Part shown: piece by piece, positions 35,946 to 46,566 of the stretch
How positions within the stretch are numbered: position 1 is the first letter of the stretch
Layout of the letters: each line of letters opens with the position of its first letter
From: Planctomycetota bacterium
GTDB lineage: Bacteria > Planctomycetota > B15-G4 > JADJEK01
Reading direction: 5' to 3'
NCBI GenBank assembly: GCA_016709145.1
Contig: JADJEK010000005.1
Coordinates: 349,405 to 413,404 of the forward strand
Length of the DNA: 64,000 nt
Translations under genes and position numbers: made by a program
The notes under the pieces: generated by a model
Database searches by the model: none
Told to the model about the DNA's origin: nothing
What the model saw: only the letters and a program-made list of their open reading frames with translations

Positions 35946-36592
35946 AGGCCAAACCGGACACACCCATCGATCGCACGCCGATCGCGCTGCTGCGCGCGAT
36001 CAAGGACGGCGACATCGATCCGTCATCGCTCGCCGCCGCGGAACGCCGCGCGTGTGTCGAGCACGTGCACGCCGAAGGTGCCAACGCTCCCGAGATCGCC
36101 ACGTTGCTCGCCGTGTCCGTGCGCACGATCAGGCGCGACATCGCGCAGATGCGCGAGGATCACGCCGCGACGATGGACGCGAGGTTCGTGCCGCGCATGA
36201 TCGGGATGCTGCTCCAAGAGGCGGAGATCGCGCAGATGCGGCTTCGTCGCCTTGGGAGGGACAAGGACAGCTCGCCTGGTGACCGGATCGAAGCCGCGAA
36301 GGCGGCCTGGTCGGTTACGCGCGACCTGATCCAGAGTCTTCAAAGCCTCGGCTACTTGCCAAGCGCGGTCCGGCAGATTCAGGCTGAGCTCACCCATCGC
36401 GTCGCGAATGATGAGTTGCAGTCCCAGATTCGCGAAGTCGAGGCGATCGCAACCAGCATCGACCTTCCCAACGGCACGCAGTTGCTCGCGCAGATCCACT
36501 CCGTGCAATCGCGCCTACCGTCGAACCTTGCATCCCCGGCGGCGCCCATCGCGGGCGCGAGCGACGCGAGCGCCGACGGAGCAAAGCCATGA
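35942..36592 (+). CDS. Probable terminase small subunit-like HTH protein
   Basis: The 216-aa protein has an HTH-like segment (GANAPEIATLLAVSVRTIRRDIAQM) followed by long helices, the layout of many phage small-terminase proteins that recognise DNA for packaging. It overlaps the ParB-methyltransferase by 4 bp upstream and the large terminase by 4 bp downstream, so it is translated as part of one unit. I do not see a family-specific signature. The assignment rests on HTH plus position before the large terminase. Confidence 0.65.
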   Translation: MKAKPDTPIDRTPIALLRAIKDGDIDPSSLAAAERRACVEHVHAEGANAPEIATLLAVSVRTIRRDIAQMREDHAATMDARFVPRMIGMLLQEAEIAQMRLRRLGRDKDSSPGDRIEAAKAAWSVTRDLIQSLQSLGYLPSAVRQIQAELTHRVANDELQSQIREVEAIATSIDLPNGTQLLAQIHSVQSRLPSNLASPAAPIAGASDASADGAKP

Positions 36593-38184
36593 CGATGCAC
36601 CGTCCAGTCTCCCCGGCAGACATCGCGCGACTGCGCCGCGAGGCGGCGAAGCAATCGTTCGAAGCGTTCACCAGGCTCTATCTCGGACACCACTTCGCGC
36701 TGCCGCCGTCGGCGATGCACAAGGACCTGTTCGGACTCCTGCAGCAAGCGACCGAACATCGCGGCGCCCGCATCGCGATCGCGGCGCCACGCGGGCACGC
36801 GAAGACGACCCTGCTGAGCCTCGGGTACGTGCTCTGGTGCGTGTGCCTGCGTAAGGAGCACTTCATCGTCCTGGTTTCAAACACGGCCGACCAGGCTGAG
36901 GACCTTCTCACGGCGGTGAAGACCGAGCTCGAGACGAACGAGCGGTTGTTCTCGGACTTCCCGGAGGCCGCAGAGCCACCGGGCCGAAAGCCATCGCCCA
37001 AGCGCTGGCGCAGGCGCGAGATCATCACGCGGCACGCCGTGAAGGTCATGGCACTCGGCGGCGGTCAGAAGATCCGCGGACGCAAGCACCAGGAGCACCG
37101 ACCGACGCTCATCATCCTCGACGACATCGAGAACGAGCTGGAAGTCGCGTCCGCCGACCAGCGCGAGACGAAGCGCGCGTGGTTCGAGAAGGCGTTGCTG
37201 AAGGCCGGCACGATGACCACGACGAACGTCGTCGTCGTCGGCACGATCCTCCACTATGACGCGCTGCTCGCGCGCCTCGTCGGCGACGGCTCGGGCACCG
37301 TCGACTTTCCCGGGTGGACGCCGCGCAAGTATCAGGCGGTGATCTCATTCTCGGAGAACGACGCTCTTTGGGAAGCGTGGGAAGGGATCTACTCGTGCCG
37401 CACCGAGCGCGAAGGCCAGATGGGCCCCGAGGCCGCGAAGGAGTTTTTCGACGAGCACAGCGAAGCGATGTTGGAAGGAACGGAAGTCCTTTGGCCGCAG
37501 CGCGAGTCGTATCTCGACCTGATGGAGCTTCGCTTACGCGAGGGTCAGGCGAGCTTCGACTCCGAGAAGCAGAACGAGCCGGTCGACCCGTCGAGTTGCT
37601 TCTTCCGCTCGGAGGACTTCACGTTTTGGGACGACCAGTACAAGACCGACACGGCGCTGCTTGCCGACCTCGGCTCGTCGATGTCGATGTTCGGCGCGTG
37701 CGATCCGAGCCTCGGCCGCGCAGGCAAGCTGCACGACGACACCGCGATCATCACGCTCGCACAGCACCGACCAACCGGCGTCTTCTACGTGCTCGACGCC
37801 GACATTCGGAAGCTGAAGCCGCGCGAGACGATCGAGTCCGTCCTGGAGTACCACCGCATCCGGCGCTACGTCCGCTTCACGATGGAGGCGAACCAGTTTC
37901 AAGACTTCCTCGCGTCCGAACTGAAGCGTGAGGTCTCACAGAGGAACGCCGGACTTCAGGTGCACCCTGTCAAGCACTCGACCGACAAGGTCGGCCGCAT
38001 TCAGTCTCTTCAGCCCTTGATCGCGTCCGGACGGATCCGATTCTCGAAGAAGCACCGCATCCTGTTGGAGCAGTTGCGCCAGTTCCCGAAGGCTGCGCAT
38101 GACGACGGGCCGGATGCGCTGGAAATGGCCGTCGCTGCAAGTCGTGTCGCAAGACCAGGCATATTCTTCATCGACCTATGGTGA
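36589..38184 (+). CDS. Phage terminase large subunit
   Basis: The large terminase is the ATPase-nuclease motor for phage DNA packaging. The 531-aa protein has Walker A APRGHAKTTLL (residues 66-76), Walker B LIILDDIENE, and a nuclease domain with GACDPSLGRAG and, near the end, AAHDDGPDALEMA. Length and motif order are normal, so it looks intact. It overlaps the preceding gene by 4 bp. No portal, protease or capsid gene follows; the next gene is a serine recombinase, so the module cannot by itself make a virion. Confidence 0.9.
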   Translation: MTMHRPVSPADIARLRREAAKQSFEAFTRLYLGHHFALPPSAMHKDLFGLLQQATEHRGARIAIAAPRGHAKTTLLSLGYVLWCVCLRKEHFIVLVSNTADQAEDLLTAVKTELETNERLFSDFPEAAEPPGRKPSPKRWRRREIITRHAVKVMALGGGQKIRGRKHQEHRPTLIILDDIENELEVASADQRETKRAWFEKALLKAGTMTTTNVVVVGTILHYDALLARLVGDGSGTVDFPGWTPRKYQAVISFSENDALWEAWEGIYSCRTEREGQMGPEAAKEFFDEHSEAMLEGTEVLWPQRESYLDLMELRLREGQASFDSEKQNEPVDPSSCFFRSEDFTFWDDQYKTDTALLADLGSSMSMFGACDPSLGRAGKLHDDTAIITLAQHRPTGVFYVLDADIRKLKPRETIESVLEYHRIRRYVRFTMEANQFQDFLASELKREVSQRNAGLQVHPVKHSTDKVGRIQSLQPLIASGRIRFSKKHRILLEQLRQFPKAAHDDGPDALEMAVAASRVARPGIFFIDLW

Positions 38185-38286
38185 TCCGGAAGGGGCGGAT
38201 CGACTCGCAATTCAGAGACTCTTTGAGTTGCTATCGGGGGGCCAAAGAGCGTCCATGCGCATTCACGCAAGGCATGGAGACTCTCG

Positions 38287-40149
38287 ATGGCCGCTTCGAT
38301 CCCTTTGACGAATGAGCGCCCCCGCGCGCGCCCTGCGACCGGAGCCGTCGGCTATCTCCGCCGATCGACCGACCGCCAGGAACAGTCGATCCCCGACCAG
38401 AGGAAAGCGATCGAGGCGTACGCGACCCTGCACGGACTTCGCCTCGTGCACTTCTACACCGACGACGCGATCAGCGGCACGACGGCCGTCCTGCGCAAGG
38501 GGTTCCAGGAACTGATCGCCGACGCGCAGAAGGCGGACTGCGCGTTCTCAAGCGTGGTCGTCTACGACATCAAACGCTTCGGCCGCGTCGACAACGACGA
38601 GGCCGGCTACTACCGGCACGTGCTGCGCACGCATGGCGTCGAGGTCCGCTACGTCACCGAGAATTTTTCCGGTGACGGCACCGACGACCTGCTGCGTCCG
38701 GTGAAGCAGTGGCAAGCGCGCGAGGAGTCGAAGGACCTGTCGCGCGTCACGATCCGCGGGTTGTTGTCGCGCGTCGACAAGGGCCTGTGGATGGGCGGCA
38801 CGCCGCCATACGGCTACGACCTGAAGTACGAGGCGCAGGACGGCTCGACGCTGTTCGTCGTGAGGTTCATGCCAGATGGCACGAAGGAAGTGTTCGATGC
38901 CGTCGGGAAGCACCAGCGCACGCTCGCGAAGGGGGAGTCGATCCAGGTCTCGAAGAAGGATCGCGCGCGATTGGTCCCAAGCGCCCCGGCCCGCGTCGAA
39001 ATCGCGAAGCGGATCTTCACGATGGCCGCGGTTGATGAGAAGGGACTCGGCGCGATCGCGGACACGCTGAACCGCGAAGGCGTGCCGACGCCGCGTGGTC
39101 CAAAGTGGGCGCGGATCTACAGCGGCTCCTGGTCGAAGGGGACGGTGAGGGCGATCCTCGATAATCCGATCTACTGCGGCGACATGGTCTGGAACCGGCG
39201 CACGGACGCGCGCTTCTTCAAGATCGCCGGTGGTCGCGCAACCGAACGCAAGAGCGCCTACGGCGCCCGGCTCGTCCCCAATCCCGAAGTCGATTGGATC
39301 CGGATCCCCGACGCGCACCCCGCACTCGTAAGCCACCGGCTCGCGGTGAACGCGCAGCGCGTACGGACCGAACGCGAGGTCTCGGTCCAACAGACCGGCC
39401 AGAATCCGCGCGTGGTCGGCGGTTGGGTCGGCAAGCGCTCGCGTTTCCTGCTGAGTGGACTGATCACATGCGGGCGTTGCGGCGCGCGCTATGAGGGCGT
39501 GCGGCGCACGAAGGGCAAGCGGCGCGAGGACGGATCGAAGGTCGTCACGTACTCGTATGGCTGCGGCGGATATATCAGGAATGGACGGTCGGCGTGCACC
39601 TTCGGGCCGCTGCCGCAGGTTGAGTTCGAGGAGGCGATCATCAAGACCGTGCTCAACGCGTACGCGAAGTTCCGCGGGCCGGACGGTCGGAAGGAACTCG
39701 CGCGTGAGATGGGTAACGCGCTTCAGACCGACACTCGGGACCTGAAGGAGGCGCGCGAACGCGCACGGCAAGAGATCGCGTGGATCGACGCGGACATCGC
39801 GCGGCTACTTGATCATCTATCGGCAGGAACGCGCGAGGTGATCGAAGAACGGATCACGACGCTGCGGGGCGAGAAAACCGCGGCGCGGGGACGCATCGAG
39901 GAACTTGATCGAATCGAAGTCTCACGAGTCGAGGCCGAGGCGCTGGTGCGGGAGGTCGGGGCGTTCATCGAAGGGCTTGAGTGGACGCTGCGCGATTCGG
40001 GACCCGAGCAGCGCGTCGCAGCAATTCGACGATGCATCGTCGGTCTTCGAACTGGAGCGGATCACTCTCACACGACCGTCACGACTTTCAGAGTCCCGGC
40101 AATGGGCTTGACCGACGCCGAGTCGTTCGACTGCCCTCTTGCCCGATGA
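38287..40149 (+). CDS. Large serine recombinase
   Basis: This 620-aa site-specific recombinase has an N-terminal resolvase domain (GAVGYLRRSTDRQEQSIPDQ; catalytic Ser27; VVYDIKRFGRVDNDEAGYY). A recombinase domain follows (TPPYGYDL, IADTLNREGVPTPRGPKWA). A zinc-ribbon follows (LITCGRCGARYEG then GCGGYIRNGRSAC), and a coiled coil sits near the C-terminus (DLKEARERARQEIAW). These enzymes integrate phages and mobile islands. It is 102 bp downstream of the terminase on the same strand and may be the integrase of that element. No attachment site could be identified by eye. Confidence 0.92.
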   Translation: MAASIPLTNERPRARPATGAVGYLRRSTDRQEQSIPDQRKAIEAYATLHGLRLVHFYTDDAISGTTAVLRKGFQELIADAQKADCAFSSVVVYDIKRFGRVDNDEAGYYRHVLRTHGVEVRYVTENFSGDGTDDLLRPVKQWQAREESKDLSRVTIRGLLSRVDKGLWMGGTPPYGYDLKYEAQDGSTLFVVRFMPDGTKEVFDAVGKHQRTLAKGESIQVSKKDRARLVPSAPARVEIAKRIFTMAAVDEKGLGAIADTLNREGVPTPRGPKWARIYSGSWSKGTVRAILDNPIYCGDMVWNRRTDARFFKIAGGRATERKSAYGARLVPNPEVDWIRIPDAHPALVSHRLAVNAQRVRTEREVSVQQTGQNPRVVGGWVGKRSRFLLSGLITCGRCGARYEGVRRTKGKRREDGSKVVTYSYGCGGYIRNGRSACTFGPLPQVEFEEAIIKTVLNAYAKFRGPDGRKELAREMGNALQTDTRDLKEARERARQEIAWIDADIARLLDHLSAGTREVIEERITTLRGEKTAARGRIEELDRIEVSRVEAEALVREVGAFIEGLEWTLRDSGPEQRVAAIRRCIVGLRTGADHSHTTVTTFRVPAMGLTDAESFDCPLAR

Positions 40150-40691
40150 TGACGTTTCCGCGCGGCGTTCACCTACGCGCGCGTCGTTGCGTCCACATTT
40201 CCGCGACCTTCGATGCTCGGCGCGCACGAAGCGCAGTGTCGACCGCGTTCCCGTAGATGAGCGCTGCAGGAGTGAAGGGAAACTCGAAGACGCCGTCGTG
40301 GACGGCATTCAGCGCCTCGCTTCTGTCCCTCGGGAAGAGGGACGCCAAGAGCGTTCAACGGCGGACGGCCTTCGGACGGGCGGAGCCGCACAAACAGATC
40401 GCCGGGACGTTTGCAGAGGACTGTCTTCTCGTGCGCCTCGAAGGTGGCCCACGAGACCTTTGTCGTCGCGACCGGGGGGCCAATCGGATTCGTCCGCCGC
40501 TTCGCGGCGTGGCCCGAAGTCCAGGACGAACGTCGGTCACCTGCAGGCCACATTCATCATCCGTGCCTTCGCGCAAGCCGCTAGCCTTTGAGAAAGGCTG
40601 ACGCGACGGCGGCCGGGCGCGGCCGAAGTAACAGCATCAACTTCCTTCTTCTCGAACGACGAGTCCCACGGCGCGGACACTTAGGCTCTTC
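40150..40691 (+). other. Intergenic region with no recognised gene
   Basis: About 540 bp separate the recombinase from the restriction-modification genes. Open frames exist on both strands (e.g. a 114-aa plus-strand frame and a 126-aa minus-strand frame), but neither shows a ribosome site, recognised motif or clear coding character. It may be an element junction. Confidence 0.4.
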
Positions 40692-42461
40692 ATGTTGCAC
40701 CGTCCCTCGGTTTCCAGCGGCACAGCCGCGAGCGCGCAAGCGGAACGCGCTCCACTGGCAGTCGTGCGTCCATTCGCGACGCGTCGGGCACAGACTTCGG
40801 GCGCCGCCTACCTTTCGAAGGTCCTGACTGAAGAGCGGCGTCAGAGCGGCCTTGTCTACACGCCCACGCACCTCGTCGACTTCGTCATCGCGCAAGCGGA
40901 GTACGGAGCTCACTCTTGGGGACCGCTCCTCGACGCCGCATGCGGGTGCGGTGCTTTCCTTGAAGGGGCCGTGCGCGTCATCGCTCGCTTCACTGTCGAG
41001 CGCGGAAGCTCGCGCGCAGAGTTTCTGGAGCGCGTGGAGGGCGATCTCTTCGGCATCGACATCGACTCCAACGCATGCGCGCTCGCCGCGGCGGCCGTGA
41101 GGCGTGCCGTGCAAGAGGCGTCCCCCGGAAGGATGAGTCCCTCCTTTTTCTCGAAGAACATCGTGTGCGGCGACTTCCTCACGACCGATTTCGGAAAAGC
41201 GACCGGGCACCAAGAGTTCGCCTTCATCGTCGGGAACCCTCCGTACGTGTCTGCTACCCGTCTGAACGCTGAGCGGAAAGCCGCGCTACGCGAGAACTTC
41301 TCGACTGCGACCGGACGACTCGACCTCTACACGGTTTTCATCGAGCGCGCGGTGCGTCTACTGACCCCGAGGGGGCGTGCTGCTTTCATCACACCCGACA
41401 AGTTCCTTGTGAGTCGGAGCGCTCGCTCGCTTCGTTCCTTCCTCCTCGGGTCAACGTCGGTGCGACTAATCGCACGCTTCAGTTCCCACAGAGTGTTCGC
41501 GGACGCTGCGACGGTTCCATGTGTGAGCGTCTTCGAGCGCAGTCGCTCGAAGAGGTCTGTCGCACTCCTTCACTGCGATGCGGATGGGGCCGGCGCCCCA
41601 GCCATGGTTCGCGTGACTGCGAGGGCGACGGTTCCGCAGGAGACACTCACGGAGCAACCGTGGTATCTCGTGGATCCTGCCGCTCTCAAGCTCGCACGAA
41701 AGCTCCAAGCTGGTCGCCTCAGGCTCACAGCGGTGACGCTTCGAGTCTCGGCGGGCCCCGCGACGGGTCGCGACCGCGTCTTCGTCTTCCCGCATGGGAG
41801 CGAGCCCGGCGTCGAACCGGTGCTCATTCGGCCGGCAGTGCGCGGCCGTGACGTTGAGAGCTACGGCATCACCGACCCCCGCCTCGACATCCTCGTGCCC
41901 TACACGTACGACAAGGCAGGCCGCGGAACGCTCGTAGACCTCAAGAGGTTCCCCGGGGCGGCGCGCTACCTCGCTCAATATCGCGACGAGCTGAGGACTC
42001 GGCACTGTGTTCGTGTCTGGAAGAAACCCTGGTACGACATTCACGATCAGGCCGCTGTCGACCTGGCCCGCCTCAAGAAGCTCCTCGTTCCCGACGTCGC
42101 AAACTCAAATCGGTTTGCCGTAGACGACGGGCACTTCTTTCCACTTCACAGCGCCTACTACCTTCTGCCAGCACCCGGAGTGGACCTCCAATTCCTTTGT
42201 GGGCTCCTCAACTCGCGCATCGCGTCATTTTTCGTGCGGGTGTTCTCTCCCGTCGTGAAAGACGGCTTCAACCGTTACCGCCAACAGTTCTTGACTGAGA
42301 TTCCCGTTCCCATCGCGACTTCCGCTCAGCAGAAAGAAATCGCGACGGCGGCGAACCGCGGCGACGCTGCTGCGGTGAACGACCTCTTTTCGGGACTCTT
42401 CAGGCTCTCTCGCGCCGACGCCTCCACACTCCGTGCGATTCTCGGAGCGGATCGCTCGTGA
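40692..42461 (+). CDS. TaqI/Eco57I-type adenine-specific DNA methyltransferase
   Basis: This 589-aa N6-adenine methyltransferase has motif I LLDAACGCGAFLEGAVRV and motif IV FIVGNPPYVSATRL, in gamma-class order, preceded by RQSGLVYTPTHLVDFVI, typical of the family. The C-terminal part (NSNRFAVDDGHFFPLHSAYYLL, CGLLNSRIASFF, FNRYRQQFLTEIPVP) is the target-recognition region of TaqI-like and type IIG enzymes. Its stop overlaps the start of the next gene (GTGA), which has a PD-ExK motif, so the two form a restriction-modification pair. It should protect host DNA. The specificity cannot be predicted by eye. Confidence 0.9.
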   Translation: MLHRPSVSSGTAASAQAERAPLAVVRPFATRRAQTSGAAYLSKVLTEERRQSGLVYTPTHLVDFVIAQAEYGAHSWGPLLDAACGCGAFLEGAVRVIARFTVERGSSRAEFLERVEGDLFGIDIDSNACALAAAAVRRAVQEASPGRMSPSFFSKNIVCGDFLTTDFGKATGHQEFAFIVGNPPYVSATRLNAERKAALRENFSTATGRLDLYTVFIERAVRLLTPRGRAAFITPDKFLVSRSARSLRSFLLGSTSVRLIARFSSHRVFADAATVPCVSVFERSRSKRSVALLHCDADGAGAPAMVRVTARATVPQETLTEQPWYLVDPAALKLARKLQAGRLRLTAVTLRVSAGPATGRDRVFVFPHGSEPGVEPVLIRPAVRGRDVESYGITDPRLDILVPYTYDKAGRGTLVDLKRFPGAARYLAQYRDELRTRHCVRVWKKPWYDIHDQAAVDLARLKKLLVPDVANSNRFAVDDGHFFPLHSAYYLLPAPGVDLQFLCGLLNSRIASFFVRVFSPVVKDGFNRYRQQFLTEIPVPIATSAQQKEIATAANRGDAAAVNDLFSGLFRLSRADASTLRAILGADRS

Positions 42462-43321
42462 CGAGTAATCCCGAGCTCGCCGAATTCGAACGCGCTATCG
42501 ATGCGCTGCGGACCCACCCGCTCCTCTCCCCGCACCTTAGGCGCGGCGAGCTCATGCTTGGAAACTTGAGCCTCGAAGACGTGAACACGCTCTTGCGTGA
42601 CGACGCAGCGAAGTACTTCCTTCTCGCTGGCGCCCAGCTCTCTCGCACCACGCTCAAGAAGGCGATGAAAGAGCCCGAGGTTTCCATTGTCGCGAAGGCC
42701 TTGAGAGCAGCTCAAGCTGTCAAGATGCGCCTTCCGATTCGAACTCCTTTCGCTCATGTCGCGAGTTCAGCCGTCGTACTCCGCGGTGGGGACCTTCGCC
42801 GCCGCTCAAGCGGTTCCATCGAAGCCCTCTTCAGGGAGCGTCTGGCTACGGAGGGAATCGGCATTCTCATGTCGCCACCGTCGCGTCACGTGCCGGGCAT
42901 TCTCATCGGGCGAAGGAAACCCGATGGTGTCTACCCTGACCCAGCGCTCGAGCAGGCCCCCGCCGTGTACTTCGAAATCAAGAACGTGCGGCGTGTGGCG
43001 GACGACATTCAAAAGCGCCTGTACGAGATCGCTGAAGCTTCGCTCGAGATGAAGTTTCTCTATGGAGCGCTTGAGATTCGCGGGCTCGGGCTTCGCACTA
43101 CGCGCGAAGTGCTCGACGGTGCGAGCAAGTTCCGCGCAGTTCTCCGCGCACACGTCATCGCATGCCGTCCGACGGTGGTCGCTCTGATGCTGTGCTCCAG
43201 AGTCGAAGCTGAACGGTACCGCGAGGGCGCCGAGGCGTTCGTCGATCGAGTGTTCTTCCAGGAGGAAATCGACGCGTGCCTAGCGTTCCTCAAGCAAGCG
43301 GTTGCCTCCAGCCAGCGATAG
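42458..43321 (+). CDS. Putative PD-(D/E)XK restriction endonuclease
   Basis: The 287-aa protein starts at GTG 42458 inside the end of the methyltransferase gene, so the two are co-translated. It has a likely nuclease centre: KPDGVYPDP with Asp156, then YFEIKNVRR with Glu173 and Lys175, fitting PD-X16-E-X-K. The N-terminal half is helical, and a basic stretch (LRGGDLRRRSSGS) precedes the core. I do not recognise the family, but overlap with the methyltransferase and the PD-ExK pattern make a restriction endonuclease the best explanation. It could alternatively be an accessory subunit. Confidence 0.7.
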   Translation: MTSNPELAEFERAIDALRTHPLLSPHLRRGELMLGNLSLEDVNTLLRDDAAKYFLLAGAQLSRTTLKKAMKEPEVSIVAKALRAAQAVKMRLPIRTPFAHVASSAVVLRGGDLRRRSSGSIEALFRERLATEGIGILMSPPSRHVPGILIGRRKPDGVYPDPALEQAPAVYFEIKNVRRVADDIQKRLYEIAEASLEMKFLYGALEIRGLGLRTTREVLDGASKFRAVLRAHVIACRPTVVALMLCSRVEAERYREGAEAFVDRVFFQEEIDACLAFLKQAVASSQR

Positions 43322-44815
43322 TGGGGGCTCTCGAAAACACGGCGCATCACTCGCCGCCACGCCGGCAGGCCGCATGGCCTACGGACATGTCGGACTCTCG
43401 GTCGTCGGAAACCCACCAAGCGGGCAGCCGCCTGGGAACCGAGCACAATTACGCGGCGCTCGCACCACAGCCTATTCTAGATAGCTCGCGTCGCGCTTAT
43501 CGAATGCGGGTCGCGTACCCTCCAACACATCGACTAGTCGCTTGTTAATACCTCTTTCCTCGATGGAGCCGCTCACGTAAAGCACGTGACATGCTCCCTG
43601 CTTGGTCATCTCCGCCGCGATTATCTGCTCCGCGTCGCAAGCCACAGCTAGATTCGGATTGTGCGTAACGATGATCACCTGTCGGCGACGTTTTGCGATC
43701 TTTATGCACGGCACAAGCGTCTTGAACACGGTGTGATTATCCAAGTTCTCTTCGGGTTGATCGATCACGAGCGGAATGTCGTCGCGATCGACAAGGAGAT
43801 AAAATATAAGCAGGAGATGTCCGCGCTCGCCGGGCGATAACTGGTCAATTCGCTTATCATTTGCAGTCAGCTGGTACATGGGCTCCAAATACTCAAGACC
43901 GAATATATAATAATAAAATGAGACCGGGTCCTCCTCCGATTTTAGCTGAGCAATCGGGCGCGACCACTTACTTGAGATCTTGACTCCGCGAACGACGTTT
44001 CGCGCAAACCGCAGCACACTGGCTGGGTTGTCCCAGTCCGTTGCTAGCAGTTGCCGCTCTAGCACCCTTTTTCCGTCATCAGCGCCCGTGTACGCCCCAG
44101 CCTTGCGTTGATTGATCTTCTGGAGAAACGTCCGCGCGAATCCGGTCTCCGCAATTGCAACCCCAAAGCGAACGGAGACTGAGTCCCGGATCGCCCGGGA
44201 GCCGACCTCTAGTGCTTGCTGAGCATCGCCGAAGTACTGCCTATACGACGCCAGAAGCGTTCGCTTCGTGGCGTGGATCTCCCAGAACTTGCGATTCCGC
44301 GCACGTCTAAGTGCCTTACGACGGCTTGGGAGGCTCTCATCCAGCGCCTTCTGCTCTCCCTCCAGGTATGCTAGTGTTGTCGGTTGTTCGACTGTTCCAA
44401 CTATCCCTACCCTTGCTTTTGTCCAAGTTTGCAGTGCCTTAATACTCTCTTGCCGCTTCCGTTCCGGCGCCGACAACTCCATTTGAATACTTTCGATATG
44501 ACGGAGCAGGAGCTGTCGCTTGTTCTCAAGACTCTCCGGTACTTGCGGATCTCGCGAGGACTTGATCAAAGATCTCCGCACCTCGTTCTGTTGGATATAC
44601 GTATCGAGTGGCGCAGTCTCTAGCCGAATTCCAATCACCGAATCTTGCGCGATTCCCAATAGCTCCAGGTCCGCGACGGACTCTCGCAGAAACGCATCAA
44701 CTGTGCGCCGGAGGTTTCCCATCCGTCCGAGCACCTTGTCCGCATGCGATCGCAATTCTGCAAGTCGCGCGTCCTCTTCCCCGGCCTCAAGGAGTTTGCC
44801 CTCGAGAGTCGCTAG

Positions 44816-44822
44816 CTCAGCC
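44816..44822. repeat. CTCAGCC target duplication of IS21 copy 2, left copy
   Basis: It is repeated at 47386-47392. Seven bases is within the IS21 range of 4-8. Confidence 0.9.
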
Positions 44823-44930
44823 TGTCACCGAACACTCAAAACCGGCCACGAGGGAACGATTCAAAACCGGCCACTCTGAGCGAGGGCGCGAAAGGCGCCC
44901 GACGATGTCCGCTTCCCTTCGGAGGCGGGC

Positions 44931-46566
44931 ATGTCGAATCAGCTCAAGATGGCGCAGATCCACACGATCGAGCAATTGCTGAGGCACGGATGGTCCCATC
45001 GGCGGATCGCCCGCGAGCTCGACATCCATCGCGACACGGTCGCGCGTTATGCGCGAGGTCGGCCGCCTGACCCGGGTTCAAAACCGGCCATTTCGACCGC
45101 CGGCTCGGGGCAGTCGATCGAGCCGCCGCCGGATTCAAAACCAGCCATTTCGACCGCCGGCTCGACCGAGCTGATCGAGCCGTCGTCCGACTCAAAACCG
45201 GCCATTTCGACCGCCGGGGTTGCGGGTCGAAAGTGCGAGTGCGATCCGCACCGTGAGACGATCGTCGCCAAGCTCGCGCTCGGCCTGAGCGCGCAGCGCA
45301 TCCACCAGGACCTCGTCGCCGAGCACGGCTACGCGCACAGCTACGAGCGTGAAGCGCTTCGTGCGCAAGCTGGGCGCGTCGAGGCCCATTCCGTTCCGGC
45401 GCATGGAGACGCTGCCCGGCGAAGAAGCCCAGATCGACTACGGAGTCGGCGCGTTCACGGTCAAGCCGGGCTCGAAGAAGAAGAAGCGACCGCAGTTGCT
45501 GCGCGTCGTGCTGAGCCACTCGCGCAAGGCCTACTCCGAGGTCATGTGGCGCCAGGACACCGAGTCGCTGATCCGCGGCATCGAGAATGCGTTCCATCAC
45601 TTCGGCGGCGTGCCCAAGACGCTGGTCCCCGACAATCTCAAAGCCGCGGTGCTCGAGGCACGACTGGTGCGATCCGACGATCACGCCGAAGTTCGAGGCG
45701 TTCGCTCGGCACTACGGCGTTGCCGTGCTGCCGACCAAACCGCGCACGCCGCGCCACAAAGGCAAGGTCGAGCGCTGCGTCGCCTTCGCTCAGGACAATG
45801 CTCTGAAGGGCAGGCAATTCGCTTCGCTCGCCGCGCAGAACGAGCTCCTGCGCGATTGGGAGACGAAAGTCGCAGATCAGCGCATCCACGGCACCACGAG
45901 GGAAGCAGGTGCACGCGCTGTTCGAAGCGGATGAGAGACACGCGCTGCTACCGCTGCCCGCCGAGCGCTTCCCGTTGTTCCACGAGACGCAGCGCACCGT
46001 GCATCGCGACGGTCACATCGTGATCGAGAAGGCGTTTTTATTCGGTACCGCCCGAGTTCCTCGGGCGGCCGGTGTGGGTGCGCTACGACTCGCGCCTCGT
46101 GCGCATCTTCGATCACGCGCTCTCCGAGATCGCGCTCCACGTCCGCGTCGATCCCGGACGCTTCAGCACCGATCGCGCGCACATCGTCGACGAGAAGATC
46201 TCCGCGATCGAGCGCGGCACCGAATGGATGCTCGAGCGCGCGGCACGCATCGGCGAAGAGAGCGCGCGCTACGCGCAGGCGCTGCTGTCGTATCGCGGCA
46301 TCGCCGGCATCCGCGTGCTGCAAGGCTTCCTCGGGCTCACGAAGAAGCACTCTTGGGAAGAGATCGAGCGCGCGTGTCGTGTCGCGCTGTCGCATCACGC
46401 GTACCGACTGAAGACGCTGCGTCGCTTGCTCGCGCAGCAGCCAGCAGCGACGCAGCAGCTCGAGTTCATCGACAGCCATCCGTTGATCCGCGATCCGCAC
46501 GAGTACGGCGAGTTCGTGCAAGACGCGTTCTCCCAATCGACCTTCGCCGATCGGAGACCCGCATGA
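44931..46566 (+). pseudogene. istA: IS21 transposase IstA, copy 2, frameshifted
   Basis: The gene starts at ATG 44931 (MSNQLKMAQIHTIEQLL) after GGAGG and, unlike copy 1, keeps the first part in frame. Relative to copy 1 it lacks two bases near 45348 (TACGAGCG for TACGAGAGCG) and has an extra G near 45657, an extra G near 45902 and an extra T near 46036. HTH, DDE motifs (EAQIDYG, LVPDNLKAAV, KGKVERC) and C-terminus are all present across the frames. With five frames needed, it cannot make full IstA as written. It overlaps istB by 4 bp. Confidence 0.85.

Noticed and set aside
37314..37931. Second plus-strand frame inside the terminase gene
   Set aside because: Out-of-frame shadow of the large terminase, rich in Arg with no domain.
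40173..40553. Minus-strand 126-codon frame between the recombinase and the methyltransferase
   Set aside because: No ribosome site or recognised motif, and a competing plus-strand frame is equally good.
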